From contig NZ_QOHI01000003.1 in assembly GCF_003319095.1 (NCBI RefSeq), positions 412,852 through 476,851 of the forward strand: a stretch of 64,000 nt of DNA, in the 5' to 3' direction. Positions 33,678 through 42,127 of the stretch are shown in pieces. The position numbers and the translations under genes are program-made. This DNA is from Blastococcus sp. TBT05-19 (lineage in GTDB: Bacteria > Actinomycetota > Actinomycetes > Mycobacteriales > Geodermatophilaceae). Within the stretch, counting starts at the first letter, position 1; the number at the start of each line of letters is the position of its first letter. The notes under the pieces were generated by a model, which saw only the letters and a list, made by a program, of their open reading frames with translations, was not told where the DNA came from and did not search any database.

Positions 33678-33683
33678 TAGGCT
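33678..33683 (+). promoter_or_regulatory. -10 box of probable leaderless DUF2510 mRNA
   Basis: TAGGCT, six bases before GTG 33690. Confidence 0.4.
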
Positions 33684-33689
33684 GGCGGG

Positions 33690-34580
33690 GTGACCGGAGC
33701 CGGGCAGACCCCTCCACCTGGCTGGTACGCCGATCCCAGCGGCGCGCCCGGCATGGTGCGCTGGTGGGACGGGTCGGCCTGGTCCGACGTCATGATGCCG
33801 TCCGGGCCGGGCGTCGCGGTGCGGAGCACCCCCGCGGACGCCGCTCCCCGGCCGGCGGACCCCGAGCCGGTTCCGGCGAAGGAGCCCGATCGCCCCTCGG
33901 GCCCTTCCCGCGCGTGGACCGTCGCCGTCGCGATCGTCGTCGTCGTGGCCGCGGTGATCGGCACCCTGCTCGCCATCCGGTCCGGCGAGGACGCCGACCG
34001 CACCGCCTCCCCGCCGTCCTCGGGCGCCGATCCCGCGCCGCCGTCGGCCGCGGGCCCCACGTTCCCGCCCGGCACGGTGCGGATCATCGACCGGGCCGCG
34101 GGCATCTCCTACCCCTACCTGGGCGAGGGCTGGTCGGAGTTCGACCTGGGCATGCAGCTGGAGACGACGGAGACCACCGGGCAGTACTTCACCACCCAGG
34201 ACGACACCCCCGACGGCGGGCTGTTCATCTCGCAGTGCACCTCCGGGCCGGTCGACCCCCGGTACGGGGGAGCGGCGGACCTGCAGAACACGGTGACCAG
34301 GCTGGGCACCAGCGTGCGGGGCAACTACTACCCGGGGCCCAACGAGCTGGAGGTGCTGCGCGACGAGCCGCGCACCGTTGACGGCCGCCCGGCGCACCTC
34401 TACGAGTTCGAGCTGTCCTGGGACGTCCCGGGGTACGACGCCACGGGGGAGCGGGCCGCGCTGCTGCTCATCGACGTCGGCAGGCCCGAACCCGCGCTGC
34501 TCTACGTCTCCATCCCGAACACCCACGCCGAGCTCTACGGCGTGATCAACCGGGTCATCGACGCCGTCGAGGTGCTGTAG
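33690..34580 (+). CDS. DUF2510 membrane protein
   Basis: The 296-aa protein starts with a DUF2510 motif (PPGWYADPSGAPGMVRWWDG, residues 9-28), a cytoplasmic Trp-rich repeat, then one membrane helix (about 74-95), a Ser/Pro linker and an extracytoplasmic domain of about 170 residues with no recognised family. DUF2510 heads often sit on actinobacterial envelope proteins. GTG 33690 lies six bases after TAGGCT. Role unknown. Confidence 0.8.
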   Translation: MTGAGQTPPPGWYADPSGAPGMVRWWDGSAWSDVMMPSGPGVAVRSTPADAAPRPADPEPVPAKEPDRPSGPSRAWTVAVAIVVVVAAVIGTLLAIRSGEDADRTASPPSSGADPAPPSAAGPTFPPGTVRIIDRAAGISYPYLGEGWSEFDLGMQLETTETTGQYFTTQDDTPDGGLFISQCTSGPVDPRYGGAADLQNTVTRLGTSVRGNYYPGPNELEVLRDEPRTVDGRPAHLYEFELSWDVPGYDATGERAALLLIDVGRPEPALLYVSIPNTHAELYGVINRVIDAVEVL

Positions 34581-34704
34581 AGGACGACGACGGGGTGGGC
34601 CGGTCGCGGGGCCCGCAGGGTCCCCGACCGGGACACGGGCAGCCGCTCCACGCAGCGGGGGGACGGCGCCTGGCCGCGGTGTCATCCGGAGGATGACGAA
34701 GTCG

Positions 34705-34710
34705 TAGTGT
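34705..34710 (+). promoter_or_regulatory. -10 box of probable leaderless M16 mRNA
   Basis: TAGTGT, seven bases before GTG 34718. The 137-base gap before it shows no gene. Confidence 0.4.
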
Positions 34711-34717
34711 CGGTCGC

Positions 34718-36028
34718 GTGAGTGCAGCCGGAACGGAACTGACCCTGCGGCACCCGATCGAACGGTTCACGCTGGACAACGGGCTGCGGGTCGTCCTCGC
34801 CCCCGACCGCAGCGTGCCGGTGGTGGCGGTGAGCGTCTACTACGACGTCGGGATGCGCAACGAGCCCGAGGGGCGCACCGGCTTCGCCCACCTCTTCGAG
34901 CACATGATGTTCCAGGGATCGGCGAACGTCGCGAAGATGGAGCACGCCCGGCTCGTGCAGGCAGCCGGTGGCACCTTCAACGGGTCGACCCACCAGGACT
35001 ACACGAACTACTTCGAGGCGCTGCCCGCGGAGGCGCTGGAGCGCGCCCTCTTCCTCGAGGCCGACCGCATGGCGGCGCCGGCCATCACCCCGGAGAACCT
35101 CCGCAACCAGATCGACGTGGTGAAGGAGGAGATCCGGGTCAACGTGCTCAACCGGCCCTACGGCGCCTTCCCCTGGCTGCAGCTGCCGCAGGTCGCGTTC
35201 GAGACGTTCGCCAACACCCACGACGGCTACGGCTCGTTCGTCGACCTCGAGTCCTCCACCGTCGACGACGCCACCGACTTCTTCTCGACGTACTACGCGC
35301 CGGGAAACGCCGTCCTGTGCATCGGGGGCGACCTCGACGTCGCCGAGACCGAGGCGCTCGTGCGCCGCTGGTTCGGCCCGGTGCCCGCGCGCGACGTGCC
35401 GCCGCTCCCGCCCACCGGGGAGCCGTCCCCGACCGGCGTCCGCTCGACCGTGGTCGAGGATCGGCTGGCCACCGTGCCCGCGCTCGCGCTGGGCTGGCGG
35501 GTGCCCGACCCGGTCGGTGACTTCGACACCTACCTGGGCACGGTGCTCCTGGCCGAGGTGCTCAGCGAGGGTGACGCGTCCCGGCTCGAGCGCCGGCTGA
35601 TCCACGGCGACCGCATCGCGATCGGGCAGAGCAGCTACGTCGGCCTCTTCGGCGACCCGTTCGACGTCCGCGACGCCACGCTGCTCACCACCCAGGTGCA
35701 CCACCCGGCGGGCGTCCCGGCCGAGCGGGTCACCGCCGCCGTGCACGAGGAGATCGACCGCATCGCGCAGGACGGCGTCGACGCCGAGGAGCTGCGCCGC
35801 GTGCAGGCCCGCGCCGAGGCCCAGCTGCTCCAGCAGTCGGACTCGATCCTCGGCCGCACGCTGTCCTTCGCCGCCGCGGAGCTGATCCACGGCCGCGCCG
35901 AGCTGGCCGGCGAGCTCGCCGCCCGGCTGGCCGCGGTCACGCCCGAGGCGGTGCAGGCAGCCGCCCGGGGACTGGATCCCGGCACCGTCGCCATGCTCGA
36001 GCTGCGTCCGGCGGGAGGCGCCCGATGA
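34718..36028 (+). CDS. M16 zinc peptidase, active subunit
   Basis: The 436-aa protein has the inverted zinc motif H58-L-F-E61-H62 with the distal Glu in VVKEEIR (E137 or E138), at the expected distance. The N-terminal KLDNGL-like TLDNGLRVVLAPDRSVP and C-terminal domain fit PqqL/M16B half-size peptidases. It overlaps the next M16-like gene (ATGA), which lacks the motif, so the two should form an active/inactive heterodimer as in bacterial M16B pairs. Cytosolic; substrate unknown. GTG start. Confidence 0.92.
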   Translation: MSAAGTELTLRHPIERFTLDNGLRVVLAPDRSVPVVAVSVYYDVGMRNEPEGRTGFAHLFEHMMFQGSANVAKMEHARLVQAAGGTFNGSTHQDYTNYFEALPAEALERALFLEADRMAAPAITPENLRNQIDVVKEEIRVNVLNRPYGAFPWLQLPQVAFETFANTHDGYGSFVDLESSTVDDATDFFSTYYAPGNAVLCIGGDLDVAETEALVRRWFGPVPARDVPPLPPTGEPSPTGVRSTVVEDRLATVPALALGWRVPDPVGDFDTYLGTVLLAEVLSEGDASRLERRLIHGDRIAIGQSSYVGLFGDPFDVRDATLLTTQVHHPAGVPAERVTAAVHEEIDRIAQDGVDAEELRRVQARAEAQLLQQSDSILGRTLSFAAAELIHGRAELAGELAARLAAVTPEAVQAAARGLDPGTVAMLELRPAGGAR

Positions 36029-37386
36029 CCGACGTCCAGACCTCGTTGATCCCGCCGCTCGGTGAGCCGCGTCCGCAGCCGGTGCCCGTGGCGGAGGAGA
36101 CGACGCTGCCGAACGGGCTGCGTCTCGTCGTCGTCCCGCGCCCCGGTGTACCGCTGATCGAGCTGCGCCTCCGGGTGCCGTTCGCCGCCGCCAACGCGCG
36201 CAACGCCGGCGTGCACGCCGCCCGCGGCGCCGTCCTGTCCGGGGCGGTCCTGCTGGGCAGCCGGCAGCGCGACCAGACCGAGATCGCCCAGCTCCTGCAG
36301 ACCCACGGGGCCGAGCTGTCCGTCGCCACCGACGCCGACCGGCTGGTGTTCGGGACGACGCTGCTGCCCGGCGGGCTGGCGCCGGTCCTGGGCGTCCTCG
36401 CCGAGCTGCTCACCGGCGCGAGCTACCCGGCCGGCCAGGTCGACGGCGAGCGGGACCGGCTGGCGGAGCGGATCGCCATCGCCCGCACCCAGCCGGGGAC
36501 CATCGCGCGCTCGGCCCTGGCCAAGCGGCGCTACGGAGCGCACCCGTACGCGATCCAGCTCCCCGACGCCGAGCTCGTCGCCGCCGTGCGCGCACCCGCC
36601 CTGCGCCGCCTGCACCGCGAGCGCGTCCTGCCCGCCGGCAGCATCCTCGTGCTCGTCGGCGACCTGGACCCGCAGGCGGCCGCCGACACCGTCGCGACGG
36701 TGCTCGAGGGCTGGTCGGGCAGCGGCACGGCGGTCGAGGCGCCGCCGGTCACCGAGCTGCGGTCGGCCGGCATCGAGCTGGTGGACCGGCCCGGCGCGGT
36801 GCAGTCGAACCTGCGCCTCGGCGGACCGGCACCGCGCCGCACCGACGACGACCTCCCGGCGACCCGGCTGGCGGCGATGATCTACGGCGGGTACTTCTCC
36901 TCCCGGCTCGTGGAGAACATCCGCGAGCGCAAGGGCTACAGCTACAGCCCGCGCAGCGCCGTCGACCACCAGCGGGCGTCGTCGTCGTTCCTCGTCGAGG
37001 CCGACGTCGCCACGGAGGTCACCGGCCCGGCGCTGCTGGAGACGCTGTACGAGCTGGGCCGGATCGCGCTCACCCCGGTCACCGAGGCCGAGCTGGACGC
37101 CGCCCGGCGCTACGTCCTGGGCAGCATGGCGCTCTCCACCGCCACGCACGCGGGCCTGGCCAGCACCATCTCGGCGCTGCTGGGCGCGGGCATGCCCGCG
37201 GACTGGCTGCGCACCCACCAGCAGGACCTCGCCGAGGTCACCGTCGAGCAGGTGCAGGCCGCGGCCGCCCGGTACCTGGCCCCGGAGACGCTCACCGCCG
37301 TCGTCGTCGGCGACGCGAGCCGGGTCGCCACCGAGCTGGCCGCGCTGGCCCCGGTCACCGTGACCGGGAGCGGCGAGGACGCGTGA
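36025..37386 (+). CDS. M16-like inactive partner subunit
   Basis: The 453-aa protein has the M16 fold (TLPNGLRLVVVPRPGVPL near the start and a later ENIRERKGYSYSP block) but no HxxEH at the expected position; the corresponding helix reads AGVHAARGAVLSG. The C-terminal R/Y block used for substrate binding is kept. It is therefore the non-catalytic partner of the upstream M16 enzyme. Its TGA overlaps the nudC GTG (GTGA). Confidence 0.9.
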   Translation: MTDVQTSLIPPLGEPRPQPVPVAEETTLPNGLRLVVVPRPGVPLIELRLRVPFAAANARNAGVHAARGAVLSGAVLLGSRQRDQTEIAQLLQTHGAELSVATDADRLVFGTTLLPGGLAPVLGVLAELLTGASYPAGQVDGERDRLAERIAIARTQPGTIARSALAKRRYGAHPYAIQLPDAELVAAVRAPALRRLHRERVLPAGSILVLVGDLDPQAAADTVATVLEGWSGSGTAVEAPPVTELRSAGIELVDRPGAVQSNLRLGGPAPRRTDDDLPATRLAAMIYGGYFSSRLVENIRERKGYSYSPRSAVDHQRASSSFLVEADVATEVTGPALLETLYELGRIALTPVTEAELDAARRYVLGSMALSTATHAGLASTISALLGAGMPADWLRTHQQDLAEVTVEQVQAAAARYLAPETLTAVVVGDASRVATELAALAPVTVTGSGEDA

Positions 37387-38264
37387 CCGCCGACGGGCGG
37401 CCGGTCCTTTCCCGGGCGGCGCACGACCGGGCCCACCTCGCCCGGACGCTGCCGGACCCGGCGGGCGGCCGCCCGGTGCGGGTGCTGACCGTCGACGGCC
37501 GGCGGACGGTGCCGGTCCGGGAGGGGACGTCGGGACCCGAGCTGGTCTGGGACGAGCGTCCCGAGCTGCCCACCGGTGCGGTGTTCCTCGGCGAGGCCGA
37601 TGGCGTCCCGTACGCCGCGGTGCGCGGGGAGCGTGCGCTCACGGTGAACGGCCGGCCGGTCGACCTGTGGGCCGGGCTGCGCGACCTGGGCGCCGACCTC
37701 GGCGACCTCGACGCCGGTCTGCTCGCCGAGGCGATCGGCATCCTCGAGTGGCACGAGCGGCACCGGTTCTCACCCCTGACCGGCGCTCCGACCACGGTCG
37801 AGCGGGCCGGGTGGACGCAGCGCGACCCCACCACGGGCACCGAGTTCTTCCCCCGCACCGACCCGGCCGTGATCATGCTCGTCCACGACGGCGCCGACGG
37901 CGTCGTGCTCGGCCGGCAGGCGGTCTGGCCGCCCGGGCGCTTCTCGATCCTCGCCGGGTTCGTGGAACCGGGGGAGTCGGCGGAGGCCGCCGTCGCGCGG
38001 GAGGTCGAGGAGGAGGTCGGGCTCCGGGTGACCGACATCCGGTACGTGACCAGCCAGCCGTGGCCGTTCCCCCAGTCGCTGATGCTCGGCTTCGTCGCGC
38101 GGGCCGACCGCAGCCAGGAGCTGCGGCTGGACCCCACCGAGATCGAGGAGGCGCGGTGGTTCACCCGCGACGAGCTGCGCACCCGCGACGGTCAGCTCGC
38201 GGTGCCGCCGTCGATCTCCATCGCCCGGCACATCCTGGACCTCTGGCTGCGGGGCGAGCTCTGA
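37383..38264 (+). CDS. nudC: NudC: NAD(+)/NADH diphosphatase
   Basis: The 293-aa protein has the Nudix box G192-x5-E198-x7-R206-E207-V-x-E210-E211-x-G213 and the NudC signature SQPWPFP (224-230). NudC cleaves NAD(H) to NMN(H) and AMP and can decap NAD-RNA. The zinc ribbon preceding it has lost all four Cys: the knuckles read SPLTG (130-134) and DPTTG (148-152). It is coupled to the M16 pair by GTGA. In M. tuberculosis nudC (Rv3199c) lies between AdnAB and UvrD2, as here. Confidence 0.92.
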   Translation: MTADGRPVLSRAAHDRAHLARTLPDPAGGRPVRVLTVDGRRTVPVREGTSGPELVWDERPELPTGAVFLGEADGVPYAAVRGERALTVNGRPVDLWAGLRDLGADLGDLDAGLLAEAIGILEWHERHRFSPLTGAPTTVERAGWTQRDPTTGTEFFPRTDPAVIMLVHDGADGVVLGRQAVWPPGRFSILAGFVEPGESAEAAVAREVEEEVGLRVTDIRYVTSQPWPFPQSLMLGFVARADRSQELRLDPTEIEEARWFTRDELRTRDGQLAVPPSISIARHILDLWLRGEL

Positions 38265-38265
38265 G

Positions 38266-38916
38266 TCAACCCCAGCGCCCGCCGAGCACCAGGGCCGGCT
38301 TCTCCGGGTGGTCGGCGAGCACGACCGCGTCGGCCAGCGCGGCCGGGTCCACCTCGTCGTCGTAGCGGTCGAAGGCCGGCAGCGCCCACTGCTCCTCGGC
38401 CGGTGTCCGGCGTCGCCGTGCGGACGGCGACAACCGGAGGTGGACGACGACGTCGAAGGCCAGGCCCACGCCCTGCAGCAGGGCGCCGGCCACCAGGACG
38501 ACGGCTCCCGGCGGCGCGGGTCGCCGGGGCACGCGGGCCGCGCGGTCGCGGGCGAGGTCCCACAGCACCGGCAGGTACTCGCCGCTGCCACCGGGCCCCA
38601 GCGGGTCGAGCACCTCGCGGTTGAGGGCGCCGGTGTCCAGCCAGTCGGTGTAGCGCGCGTCGGGATCGGTGCGCCCGTGCTCCAGGCGCAGCGAGGCCGG
38701 GCGGTAGAAGCCCGGGGCGGGGACGACGACCGCACCGTGGCCGAGCGCCGGCAGCCGTTCCGCGACGGCCGCGGCCAGCCGCTCCGGCTCGGCGACCTCC
38801 GGCCCGTCGACCCCCACCCGCAGCGCGACGGCGCCCGGCTCGGGCGGGGTGCCCGCCAGCAGGCCGGCCAGGCGATCGGCGAGGGCGCCGGGGGAGAGCG
38901 GAACCGGGCGGGTCAG
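38266..38916 (-). CDS. Uridine-kinase-like protein without P-loop
   Basis: The product resembles actinobacterial uridine kinases at LRVGVDGPEVAEPERLA, FYRPASLRLEHGRTDPDARYTDWLD, DPLGPGGSGEYLPVLWD and VHLRLSPSARRRRTP. The start region should read GxxGxGKT but has DGPEVAEPERL, so the ATP-binding lysine is missing. A CTG at 38916 overlapping the upstream TGA (CTGA) gives 216 aa with the usual N-terminal helix; the first GTG, at 38817, would cut into the core. A divergent family of this type without P-loop seems to exist in actinomycetes. Catalysis is doubtful. Confidence 0.7.
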   Translation of the reverse strand: MTRPVPLSPGALADRLAGLLAGTPPEPGAVALRVGVDGPEVAEPERLAAAVAERLPALGHGAVVVPAPGFYRPASLRLEHGRTDPDARYTDWLDTGALNREVLDPLGPGGSGEYLPVLWDLARDRAARVPRRPAPPGAVVLVAGALLQGVGLAFDVVVHLRLSPSARRRRTPAEEQWALPAFDRYDDEVDPAALADAVVLADHPEKPALVLGGRWG

Positions 38917-39536
38917 GACCGGCCGTCCGCGACGACGGCGGCCGGCGGTGCCGGCTGGGACCGCGGGGCGGGGGTCCGGCGGGCACCGGCAGCCGGAGGA
39001 GGGGCGACGACGCCGGGCGCGGGGTCCGCGGCCAGCCCGTCCAGCACCTCGCGGGCGAGCTCGACGACGGGCCGGCCCTGCGTCCGGGCTTGACCGCGGA
39101 GCTCCTCGAACGCCGTCCGGGGGCTCGAGCCGTTCCGCTCGGCCAGCACGCCGATCGCCCGCTCGGTGGAGACCCGGGCGGCCAGCGCGTGCTCCAGCTG
39201 GGCGACGGTGCGCTCCAGCGCCGCGACCCGGGCGTCGACCGGATCGACGTCCGCGGGCGTGCCGGGAACGCCGCGCGCCGAGCGACGGGCGTTGCGGTCG
39301 GGTTCGGGCAGACCGCCGAGCTCCTCGGCGACGAGGTCGGCCAGCGTCATGCCCTCGACCAGGTCGGCGACGCGCTCCCCGTCGGCCGGCGGGGCGAGGG
39401 GGATGACGGTCCAGCCCCGGCCCGTGCGGGCGAGGGCGACGCGGGGGTGGTCGACGGCCGCCGCGGGGCCTGCGCCGAACGACGCGGAGCCGCCGATCTC
39501 GTCGGCGGGCCGGGGGCCGGGGACCACGGGTGTCAT
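38913..39536 (-). CDS. ANTAR-domain protein
   Basis: The 207-aa protein has an N-terminal region without clear fold and an ANTAR RNA-binding three-helix domain at about 130-175 (ALAARVSTERAIGVLAERNG, then FEELRGQARTQGRPVVELAREVLD). ANTAR proteins bind paired hexaloop hairpins in mRNA and prevent termination. The ATG overlaps mycoredoxin's TGA (ATGA) and its own end overlaps the uridine-kinase-like gene, so the three form one operon. The linker is Pro/Ala-rich. Confidence 0.85.
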   Translation of the reverse strand: MTPVVPGPRPADEIGGSASFGAGPAAAVDHPRVALARTGRGWTVIPLAPPADGERVADLVEGMTLADLVAEELGGLPEPDRNARRSARGVPGTPADVDPVDARVAALERTVAQLEHALAARVSTERAIGVLAERNGSSPRTAFEELRGQARTQGRPVVELAREVLDGLAADPAPGVVAPPPAAGARRTPAPRSQPAPPAAVVADGRS

Positions 39537-39799
39537 GCCTCCGGTTGCTGTGCCAGCTGGGCCTTGACCTGGTCGATGCTCGGGTTGGTCAGGGCGCTGC
39601 CGTCGCGGAAGATCAGCGTGGGGACGGTGCGGTTGCCGCCGTTGGCCTGCATCACCAGGTCCGCGGCGCTCGCGTCCTCCTCGATGTTGACCTCGGCGTA
39701 GTCGATGCCCTCGCGCTGCATCATCTTCTTGAGCCGCACGCAGTAACCACACCACGAGGTGGTGTACATCGTGACGGCGCTGCCGGGGGTCGTGGTCAT
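39533..39799 (-). CDS. mrx1: Mycoredoxin (glutaredoxin-like)
   Basis: The 88-aa protein has the glutaredoxin fold with C17-G-Y-C20 and a cis-Pro motif TVPT. In mycobacteria Mrx1 (Rv3198A) reduces mycothiol-protein disulfides and lies beside uvrD2, as here. It is the first gene of a leftward operon with the ANTAR gene and is divergent from uvrD2, with 173 bases between. Confidence 0.92.
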   Translation of the reverse strand: MTTTPGSAVTMYTTSWCGYCVRLKKMMQREGIDYAEVNIEEDASAADLVMQANGGNRTVPTLIFRDGSALTNPSIDQVKAQLAQQPEA

Positions 39800-39972
39800 C
39801 GCGGGGAGTCTCCCTGTTCGTGCCGGGCGGGTCCAGCCCCGTCCCGGGGTGGCGTGCTGGTGATCGTCAACGCCGGCTCCCTGGGGATGCTTCCCGGACC
39901 GTGTCGGCAGGGGCTGGGAGGATCGACCCGGGCCGTCGGGTCCGCACGGGCGAGCGAGGAGGAACGGCGGCG

Positions 39973-41967
39973 ATGTCGCAGGCAGGGGCGGAGGCCGTCA
40001 TCAGCGGTCTCGACGACGAGCAGCGCGAGGCGGCGCAGGCGGTGTCGGGCCCGGTCTGCATCCTCGCCGGTGCCGGCACCGGCAAGACCCGCACCATCAC
40101 GCACCGGATCGCCTACGGGGTGCACACCGGGAGCTACGTCGCCGAGCAGGTGCTGGCGGTGACCTTCACCGCGCGGGCCGCGGGCGAGCTGCGCTCCCGG
40201 CTGGCCGCGCTCGGGGTCGGCGGGGTGCAGGCCCGCACCTTCCACGCCGCGGCGATGCGGCAGCTGCGGTACTTCGCGCCACGGGTGCTGGGCGGCCCGA
40301 TGCCCTCGCTGATCGAGAACAAGCTGCGCGTCGTCGCCTCGGCGGCGACCCGCAACCGGCTCACCACCGACCGCACCAGCCTGCGCGACCTGGCCAGCGA
40401 GATCGAGTGGGCCAAGACGACGCTGGCCACCCCCGAGGACTACCCGGCGCGGGCGAAGGCGGCCGGCCGGGAGACCCCGTTCGAGGCGGCGGCGGTGGCC
40501 CAGGTCTACGCCAGCTACGAGTCGGCCAAGCAGCGCGACGGGGCGCTGGACTTCGAGGACCTGCTCCTGGTCACCGCCTTCGCCATCGAGGAGCACCAGG
40601 ACGTCGCCCGGCAGGTGCGCGCCCAGTACCGGCACTTCGTCGTCGACGAGTACCAGGACGTCAACCCGTTGCAGCAGCGGCTGCTCGACGCCTGGCTGGG
40701 CGGCCGCGCCGACGTGTGCGTCGTCGGCGACCCCAACCAGACCATCTACTCCTTCACCGGCGCCGACCCCGACTACCTGCTGGGCTTCGCCGACCGGTAT
40801 CCCGACGCCGCCGTGGTCAAGCTCGAGCGCGACTACCGCTCCACGCCCCAGGTCGTCGGGCTGGCCAACAAGCTCATCGGGATGGCGCCGCGCCGCAAGG
40901 GCCTGCCCGGGCTGCGGCTCCTGGGGCAGCGGGCCGCGGGCGCCGAGCCGCGGTTCACCGAGTACCCCGACGAGCCGGCCGAGGCCGCCGCCGTCGCCGC
41001 CCGGTGCCGCGCCCTCATCGACGAGGGGATGCCCGCGGCGGAGATCGCGGTCCTCTTCCGCATCAACGCCCAGTCCGAGGTCTACGAGAACGCCCTGGCC
41101 GCCGCCGGGGTCCCGTACGTGCTCAGGGGCGGCGAGCGGTTCTTCGAGCGGCCGGAGGTGCGGGAGGCGGTGCTGCTCCTGCGCGGGGCCGCTGCGGGTG
41201 GGAACGAGCCGGGGATGCTCGTGCCGGCCGTCCGGGACGTGCTCGCCTCGACCGGCTGGGCCGAGCACCGGCCGCCGCCCGGGGGAGCGGCGCGCGACCG
41301 CTGGCAGTCCCTGGCCGCCCTGGTCGACCTCGCCGTCGACCTGGTCTCGGAGAACCCGTCGCTCGACCTCGCCGGCTTCGTCACCCACCTGGCCCAGCGG
41401 GCTGACGCCCAGCACGCGCCCACGGTTCAGGGCGTGACGCTCGCCTCGATGCACGCGGCCAAGGGCCTGGAGTGGGACGTCGTCTTCGTCGTCGGCTTGG
41501 TCGAGGGCGTGCTGCCCATCGCCCAGTCGCTGAGCCGGCCCGACGCGGTGGAGGAGGAGCGCCGGCTGCTCTACGTGGCGATCACCCGCGCCCGGGAGCA
41601 GCTCTCGCTGTCCTGGTCGCTGGCCCGCAACCCGGGCGGTCGCCGCGCCCGCCCGCGCAGCCAGTTCCTCACCGGGCTAGCCCCGGAGTCCGGTCCCACC
41701 GCGCCACCGGCCCGGCGCCCGGCCAAGAAGGTCAAGGTCGTGCTCGAGGGGGAGGCGGGGGAGCTGTTCGAGCGGCTCCGCGCCTGGCGGACGCAGGCGG
41801 CCCAGGCGCAGTCGGTGCCGGCGTACGTCGTCTTCTCCGACGCGACGCTCCAGGCCATCGCGGAGAGCCGCCCGGCGAACCTGCGGGAGCTCTCCGGGCT
41901 CCCCGGTATCGGCAGCAAGAAGCTCGAGCTCTACGGCGAGGACGTGCTCGCAGCCGTCGCCAGCTGA
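39973..41967 (+). CDS. uvrD2: UvrD2-type superfamily 1 DNA helicase
   Basis: The 664-aa protein has all SF1A motifs: Walker A GAGTGKT (33-39), DEYQDVNPLQ, GDPNQTIYSFTGAD and a late HAAKGLEWD plus VAITRARE. The tail after about residue 590 is an HRDC domain (LSGLPGIGSKKLELYGED). M. tuberculosis UvrD2 also has a tetracysteine motif between motor and HRDC; here the linker has no Cys at all. UvrD2 is a DNA unwinding helicase essential in mycobacteria. ATG 39973 has GAGGAGG nearby. Confidence 0.92.
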   Translation: MSQAGAEAVISGLDDEQREAAQAVSGPVCILAGAGTGKTRTITHRIAYGVHTGSYVAEQVLAVTFTARAAGELRSRLAALGVGGVQARTFHAAAMRQLRYFAPRVLGGPMPSLIENKLRVVASAATRNRLTTDRTSLRDLASEIEWAKTTLATPEDYPARAKAAGRETPFEAAAVAQVYASYESAKQRDGALDFEDLLLVTAFAIEEHQDVARQVRAQYRHFVVDEYQDVNPLQQRLLDAWLGGRADVCVVGDPNQTIYSFTGADPDYLLGFADRYPDAAVVKLERDYRSTPQVVGLANKLIGMAPRRKGLPGLRLLGQRAAGAEPRFTEYPDEPAEAAAVAARCRALIDEGMPAAEIAVLFRINAQSEVYENALAAAGVPYVLRGGERFFERPEVREAVLLLRGAAAGGNEPGMLVPAVRDVLASTGWAEHRPPPGGAARDRWQSLAALVDLAVDLVSENPSLDLAGFVTHLAQRADAQHAPTVQGVTLASMHAAKGLEWDVVFVVGLVEGVLPIAQSLSRPDAVEEERRLLYVAITRAREQLSLSWSLARNPGGRRARPRSQFLTGLAPESGPTAPPARRPAKKVKVVLEGEAGELFERLRAWRTQAAQAQSVPAYVVFSDATLQAIAESRPANLRELSGLPGIGSKKLELYGEDVLAAVAS

Positions 41968-42007
41968 GCCCCTCGTCACCGCTCCGGATCCCGTCCGGAG
42001 GAAGTTC

Positions 42008-42048
42008 GATTAATTCGTTTGACCGCATCTCGGCCGGGCCCCTAGTGT
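42008..42048 (+). promoter_or_regulatory. whiB7 promoter with AT-rich WhiB7 box
   Basis: TTGACC (42019-42024) and TAGTGT (42043-42048) with an 18-base spacer form a sigmaA-type promoter, directly after an AT-rich block GATTAATTCG (42008-42017) that stands out in this GC-rich DNA. WhiB7 binds an AT-rich site just upstream of the -35 through its AT-hook, so this is the expected autoregulated promoter. Transcription should start near 42055. Confidence 0.8.
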
Positions 42049-42127
42049 CCTGACACACACGAGCTGCACCCCCGTGCGATCCCGGCCGACCGGCCAGGAC
42101 GCGGACTCAGGAAGGAGGGGCACTTCG

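Noticed and set aside
38817..38817. GTG 38817 as start of the uridine-kinase-like gene
   Set aside because: It would begin inside the first core strand; CTG 38916 gives a complete fold and an operon-type overlap.
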